From Actinomycetes bacterium (GTDB lineage Bacteria > Actinomycetota > Coriobacteriia > Anaerosomatales > Anaerosomataceae): 17,761 nt of DNA. The position numbers and the translations under genes were made by a program. Every line of letters starts with the position of its first letter. Position 1 is the first letter of the stretch. Below the pieces are notes generated by a model. That model was given only the letters and a program-made list of their open reading frames with translations. It searched no databases and was not told the DNA's origin. This document shows, one piece after another, positions 14,555 through 17,761 of the stretch. The stretch lies in NCBI GenBank assembly GCA_021850085.1, contig JAJZRZ010000010.1:1-17761 (forward strand), read 5' to 3'.

Positions 14555-14605
14555 GCCGCTCCTCCTCGGAAGCGCCGGACTTGTGCGTCACATGGGAGAG
14601 GATAC

Positions 14606-14640
14606 CGCACCCCCGCCACGGCTCGCGAGGCGAGGGTGCG
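14606..14640 (-). other. Stem-loop after ispG
   Basis: 14606-14612 (CGCACCC) pairs with 14634-14640, and 14614-14617 with 14629-14632, with one mismatch between (12 positions, 11-nt loop). It lies 21 nt after the ispG stop. No U-tract follows on the minus strand, so it is not a typical intrinsic terminator and may be a processing or mRNA-stability element. Confidence 0.4.
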
Positions 14641-14661
14641 ACAGGGCGTGGCCGATGTGAG

Positions 14662-15714
14662 TCACGTGAGGGTATCGATCTCCTCGAACAGCGCGTCGAC
14701 GATCTCGCTTTCGGGAACCTTGCGGACCGGCACACCGCGGCGGAAGAGCAGGCCCGTTCCTCTGCCCGCGGCGACGCCGACATCCGCTTCGCGGGCCTCC
14801 CCCGGGCCGTTGACGACGCATCCCATGACGGCCACCTTGACGGGTGTGGCGAGCGTGCTGAGGCGACGCTGGACCTCCTCGGCGATCGGCACGAGATCGA
14901 CCTGGCAGCGACCGCAAGTGGGGCACGAGATCAGCTCGGGCCCACGTCTGCGGATGTCGAGCGAGGCGAGGACCTCCCATGCCACCCGGACCTCCTCCTC
15001 CGGCGGCGCTGTGAGAGAGACGCGCAGCGTGTCGCCGATGCCCTCGGCAAGCAGCACACCTATGCCGACCGACGACTTGATGGTGCCGGTGAACGCGGTG
15101 CCAGCCTCCGTCACCCCGATGTGCAGCGGGTACGGCAGCCGGGCCGAGAGCAGGCGGTACGCCTCGATCGTAGGCACCACCGACGACGCCTTGGCCGACA
15201 CGACGATGTCCTCGAATCCTCGCGACGTGAAGTGCTCGCAGAATTTCACGGCGCTCGCCGCCAACTTTTCGAAGAGTGGCCAGTCGCGATCGTGGTACTC
15301 GGCGGCAAGGCTCCCCGCGTTCACGCCGATCCTGATCGGGATACCGGCCTCGCCGGCGGCCTCGATGACCGCGTCGACCCGATCCATGCTCCCGATGTTG
15401 CCGGGGTTGATGCGGAGCTTCGCCGCGCCGCGCCGCGCGGCTTCGATGGCAAGCCGATGATCGAAGTGGATGTCTGCCACGACCGGCAGCGGGCTTTGTG
15501 CGCAGATGGCCTGCAGCCCGTCGAGAGCATCGCTGCCCGGGACCGCGACCCGGACTATCTCGCATCCGGCATCGGCGAGACGCCGGATCTGTTCGAGAGT
15601 GGCTGAGGGGTCGCGCGTGTCGGTGGTGGTCATCGACTGAACCGCGATGGGGGCACCGCCGCCTACGATGACCCCTCCGACGGCCACAGGACGTGTCTCT
15701 CGACGAACGATCAC
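14662..15714 (-). CDS. ispG: 4-hydroxy-3-methylbut-2-en-1-yl diphosphate synthase (flavodoxin)
   Basis: Penultimate step of the MEP isoprenoid pathway, making HMBPP from MEcPP with a [4Fe-4S] cluster. The 350-residue length is usual for the bacterial form. The TIM-barrel part includes VQSMTTTDTRD (25-35), VADIHFDHRLAI (79-90) and LRINPGNIG (100-108). The cluster ligands are Cys264 and Cys267 (ISCPTCGRC), Cys299 (MGCVVNGPGEA) and Glu306; Cys270 is an extra Cys beside them. The start is GTG at 15712-15714 with AGGGG about 9 nt upstream. It lies downstream of the rseP-like gene (53-nt gap), and dxr of the same pathway is two genes away, so the isoprenoid genes travel together here. The 107 nt between its stop and the next gene hold a stem-loop. 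Confidence 0.97.
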   Translation of the reverse strand: MIVRRETRPVAVGGVIVGGGAPIAVQSMTTTDTRDPSATLEQIRRLADAGCEIVRVAVPGSDALDGLQAICAQSPLPVVADIHFDHRLAIEAARRGAAKLRINPGNIGSMDRVDAVIEAAGEAGIPIRIGVNAGSLAAEYHDRDWPLFEKLAASAVKFCEHFTSRGFEDIVVSAKASSVVPTIEAYRLLSARLPYPLHIGVTEAGTAFTGTIKSSVGIGVLLAEGIGDTLRVSLTAPPEEEVRVAWEVLASLDIRRRGPELISCPTCGRCQVDLVPIAEEVQRRLSTLATPVKVAVMGCVVNGPGEAREADVGVAAGRGTGLLFRRGVPVRKVPESEIVDALFEEIDTLT

Positions 15715-15767
15715 GGTGATGTCCCCTTCAGGAGCCTCCCGGCGACGAGCGGCTGTCGCGGCGGTCG

Positions 15768-17024
15768 CTACAAAGCGTATCGCACGATGTCCAGATACAT
15801 GATGTAGCCGATGAGGGAGAAGAGCAGGACCGCACCGACCGCGCTGAGTCCGAGCGTGAAAGCGCGGCTCAGGGGGCGGCCGATCACGCGCTCGACCACC
15901 TCAAGCAGGATCTTACCCCCGTCGAGCGGAGGGAGGGGCAGCAGGTTCACGATGCCCAGCGAGAGCGAAAGCATCGCGATGAGGGCCGCGTACGAGAGCG
16001 GTCCCGCCTCGGCGGCCTGTTCGGCCATCACGGAGACACCCACCACGCCGGTGAAGCTCTGGATGGTGCCGGAGAACCGGCTCGGATCGAACAGGTCGAG
16101 GATCGTCCGGAGGACGAGCCACACGTAGCGGAAGCTTTCGCGGAGGCTCTCGAGGACGGTCGGCCGGACCTCGACGGCGGTCGGACCCACGCCGAGGAAG
16201 CCATGTCCGTCACGCTCGTCCAATTGCACCCGAAGTTCACGGATCCCGCCGTCGCGCTCGATGGCGATGGTGACGGCGTCGCCGGGCTTGGTGAGCGCCA
16301 TGATCGACTGGAAGCGGTCCCAGGTGTCGAACTCCTCGCCGTCCACAGACAGGAGACGGTCCCCCACCTCGATGCCGGCCTCGGCTGCCGGTGAACCCTC
16401 GTTCACCGCGTCGACACGGGTGGTGAGCTCGAAATAGCCGAACAGCGAGAGGACGACCGTGAACGTGAGGATCGCGACTAGGAGGTTCGTCAGCACACCC
16501 ATGGCGAGGATCGTGATGCGCTTTGAAGTGGACTGCCCACGGTAGGTGACGGCCCGGGCGCGCGTGAGAAGATCGGAGGCCGAAAGCCCGACGGTCTCGC
16601 CCTCGACGGTCAACCGATGGCGTCCGTCGGCTTCGGGACGGACGGCCTTCCATTCCACGAGTGACTCGAGGATTGCCTCGGCGCGCTCTTGATCGACCGC
16701 GAGGCTCGCGGCAAGGCCGGGGGTGTCGAGCGTCCCCGCGTCGCGAACGGCGGCGAGCGCTTCGCCCAGAAGCTCGTCTTCGGTTCCCGGCTCCATGCCG
16801 GCGATGCGGACGTACCCACCGAGCGGAATGGCGGTGATACCCCAGACCATGTCCTTGGTGTGGAAACGCAGTGCGGGGCCCGGCAGTCCGAGCATGAACT
16901 CGTGCACCTTCACGCCGAAGGCACGTGCAGCGAGGAAGTGACCCATCTCGTGCAGGACCACGAGTATGGAGAAGGTGGCGATGCCCCATACGGCGGTCTC
17001 AACCGCCCCGAGTGCCGCTGTCAT
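15768..17024 (-). CDS. rseP: Site-2-protease-type intramembrane zinc metalloprotease (RseP/RasP family)
   Basis: Membrane-embedded protease that cleaves within or near membrane helices of substrates such as anti-sigma factors. The first membrane helix carries the zinc motif HEMGH (25-29), with Glu26 the expected catalytic base. The reentrant-loop segment AIPLGGYVRIAGMEPG (65-80) follows. A PDZ domain lies at about 200-290 (EGSPAAEAGIEVGDRLLSVDG). The third zinc ligand is in LPLPPLDGGK near the C-terminus, and two further membrane helices end the protein. Length 418 is within the family range. Residues about 80-160, between the HEMGH helix and the next membrane helix, contain a helix-rich stretch that looks like a small winged-helix domain (GLAASLAVDQERAEAILESL). 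The ATG has GGGAG 5 nt upstream. It is placed between dxr and ispG as in many bacteria. Confidence 0.94.
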   Translation of the reverse strand: MTAALGAVETAVWGIATFSILVVLHEMGHFLAARAFGVKVHEFMLGLPGPALRFHTKDMVWGITAIPLGGYVRIAGMEPGTEDELLGEALAAVRDAGTLDTPGLAASLAVDQERAEAILESLVEWKAVRPEADGRHRLTVEGETVGLSASDLLTRARAVTYRGQSTSKRITILAMGVLTNLLVAILTFTVVLSLFGYFELTTRVDAVNEGSPAAEAGIEVGDRLLSVDGEEFDTWDRFQSIMALTKPGDAVTIAIERDGGIRELRVQLDERDGHGFLGVGPTAVEVRPTVLESLRESFRYVWLVLRTILDLFDPSRFSGTIQSFTGVVGVSVMAEQAAEAGPLSYAALIAMLSLSLGIVNLLPLPPLDGGKILLEVVERVIGRPLSRAFTLGLSAVGAVLLFSLIGYIMYLDIVRYAL

Positions 17025-17085
17025 CTACGCTCCCGTCTGGAGTGATAGGTACCCGAAGCAACGAGCAATACCCGCGCCACACAGC

Positions 17086-17761
17086 CTACATGAGCTGGGC
17101 GGCGCGCGATCTGGCCCAGCTGTCGGCGGACTCGACCGCCTCTAAGCTGTCTGTGGGCCAAGGCACGTGGGCGTTCATCACGGCCTCCACCACCCGCGGT
17201 ATAGCGACGAAGGAGGTCTGGCCTCGCAGGAACGCCGCGACCGCCTCTTCGTTGGCAGCGTTCATGACGGCCGGCATGGTCCCGCCTGCCGCACCGGCAT
17301 CGTACGCGAGCGCAAGGCAACGGAATGCCGCGGGGTCCGGAGGCTCGAACTGAAGAGGTTCGATCGCCCGGAAATCGACCGGCTGGACAGGTGCGTCCCA
17401 TCGCTGCGGGTGGCTGAGTGCGTACTGGATGGGCACTCGCATGTCGGTGGCGCCGAGGTGGGCTTTGACCGAGCCGTCAGTGAACTCGACCATGGAGTGG
17501 ACGCAGGACTGCGGGTGGACCACCACCTCGATACGTTCGTAGGGCGTTCCGAACAGATGGTGCGCCTCGATGACCTCGAGGCCCTTGTTCATCAGCGTGG
17601 CTGAGTCGATGGTGATCTTCGGCCCCATCGTCCAGCGGGGATGCGCGAGCGCCTGCGAGACGCTCACCTCTTCTAGCTGCTTGGAAGACCAGCCGCGGAA
17701 CGGCCCCCCGGACGCGGTGAGCCAGATCCGGGAAAGCGAATGAGACTCTTCTCCGAGAAGG
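17086..17761 (-). CDS. dxr: 1-deoxy-D-xylulose 5-phosphate reductoisomerase, 3' part only
   Basis: First committed step of the MEP pathway: NADPH- and metal-dependent conversion of DXP to MEP. The frame is open at the right edge, so the NADPH-binding N-terminus is missing; about 224 C-terminal residues are visible. Motifs in order are: RIWLTASGGPFRG in the first visible stretch, MGPKITIDSATLMNKGLEVI (substrate/metal site), VVHPQSCVHSMVEFTDGS (with Cys where Ile is more usual), LGATDMRVPIQYAL, and the C-terminal NAANEEAVAAFL. The stop TAG (17086-17088) is 61 nt before the rseP start. The 17025-17085 gap shows no clear promoter, so co-transcription with rseP and ispG is likely. Confidence 0.96.
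   Translation of the reverse strand, partial: LLGEESHSLSRIWLTASGGPFRGWSSKQLEEVSVSQALAHPRWTMGPKITIDSATLMNKGLEVIEAHHLFGTPYERIEVVVHPQSCVHSMVEFTDGSVKAHLGATDMRVPIQYALSHPQRWDAPVQPVDFRAIEPLQFEPPDPAAFRCLALAYDAGAAGGTMPAVMNAANEEAVAAFLRGQTSFVAIPRVVEAVMNAHVPWPTDSLEAVESADSWARSRAAQLM

Noticed and set aside
1..17761. tRNA genes, CRISPR arrays, insertion-sequence ends or prophage genes
   Set aside because: None seen: no regularly spaced repeats, no cloverleaf-like T-loop sequences, and no transposase or integrase motifs on either strand.

Overview
The window is a high-GC bacterial chromosome segment. Nearly every gene lies on the minus strand, so transcription runs from the high-coordinate end towards base 1. 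The gene order dxr, rseP-like, ispG, proS, rimP, nusA, ylxR, infB, rbfA, nrnA, truB, ribF, rpsO, pnp is the classical translation/transcription/MEP-isoprenoid cluster. With the strong GC bias and several GTG starts it suggests an actinomycetal lineage, possibly a deep-branching one such as Coriobacteriia. That placement is inference from gene order and composition.

Layout from right to left: 17086-17761 holds the 3' part of dxr. 15768-17024 is an RseP/RasP-type intramembrane metalloprotease. 14662-15714 is ispG. 14162-14554 is an unexpected stand-alone Rossmann-fold protein. 12362-14122 is proS. A good extended -10 promoter and a possible leader attenuator at about 12240-12326 begin a second block: rimP, nusA, ylxR, infB, rbfA, nrnA, truB and ribF. 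Most genes of that block are separated by 0-5 nt or overlap by 4 nt (ATGA), as in a translationally coupled operon that makes ribosome assembly, initiation, elongation-control and RNA-turnover factors.

Between ribF and rpsO, often near neighbours, there is an accessory stretch of about 3.2 kb (1385-4569). It contains a five-helix membrane protein, then a gene for a 249-aa protein, convergent with a plus-strand gene for a 317-aa protein. The last two are clearly diverged paralogues that share an N-terminal LLPE-x-LP-x-GW motif, a central helical segment, an HSxxCL motif and a C-terminal CxCExCxxH...C cluster. I do not recognise this family; it is the best candidate for something undescribed. 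About 840 bp (1385-2223) beside it carries no convincing gene.

rpsO then has its own extended -10 promoter. It is followed by a 171-nt rpsO-pnp spacer holding five consecutive stem-loops, and by the 5' part of pnp, which runs off the left edge. Other unusual points are a C-terminal Cys3His zinc-knuckle-like tail on NusA, a possible winged-helix insert in the RseP-like protease, and a degenerate NPTF motif in RibF.
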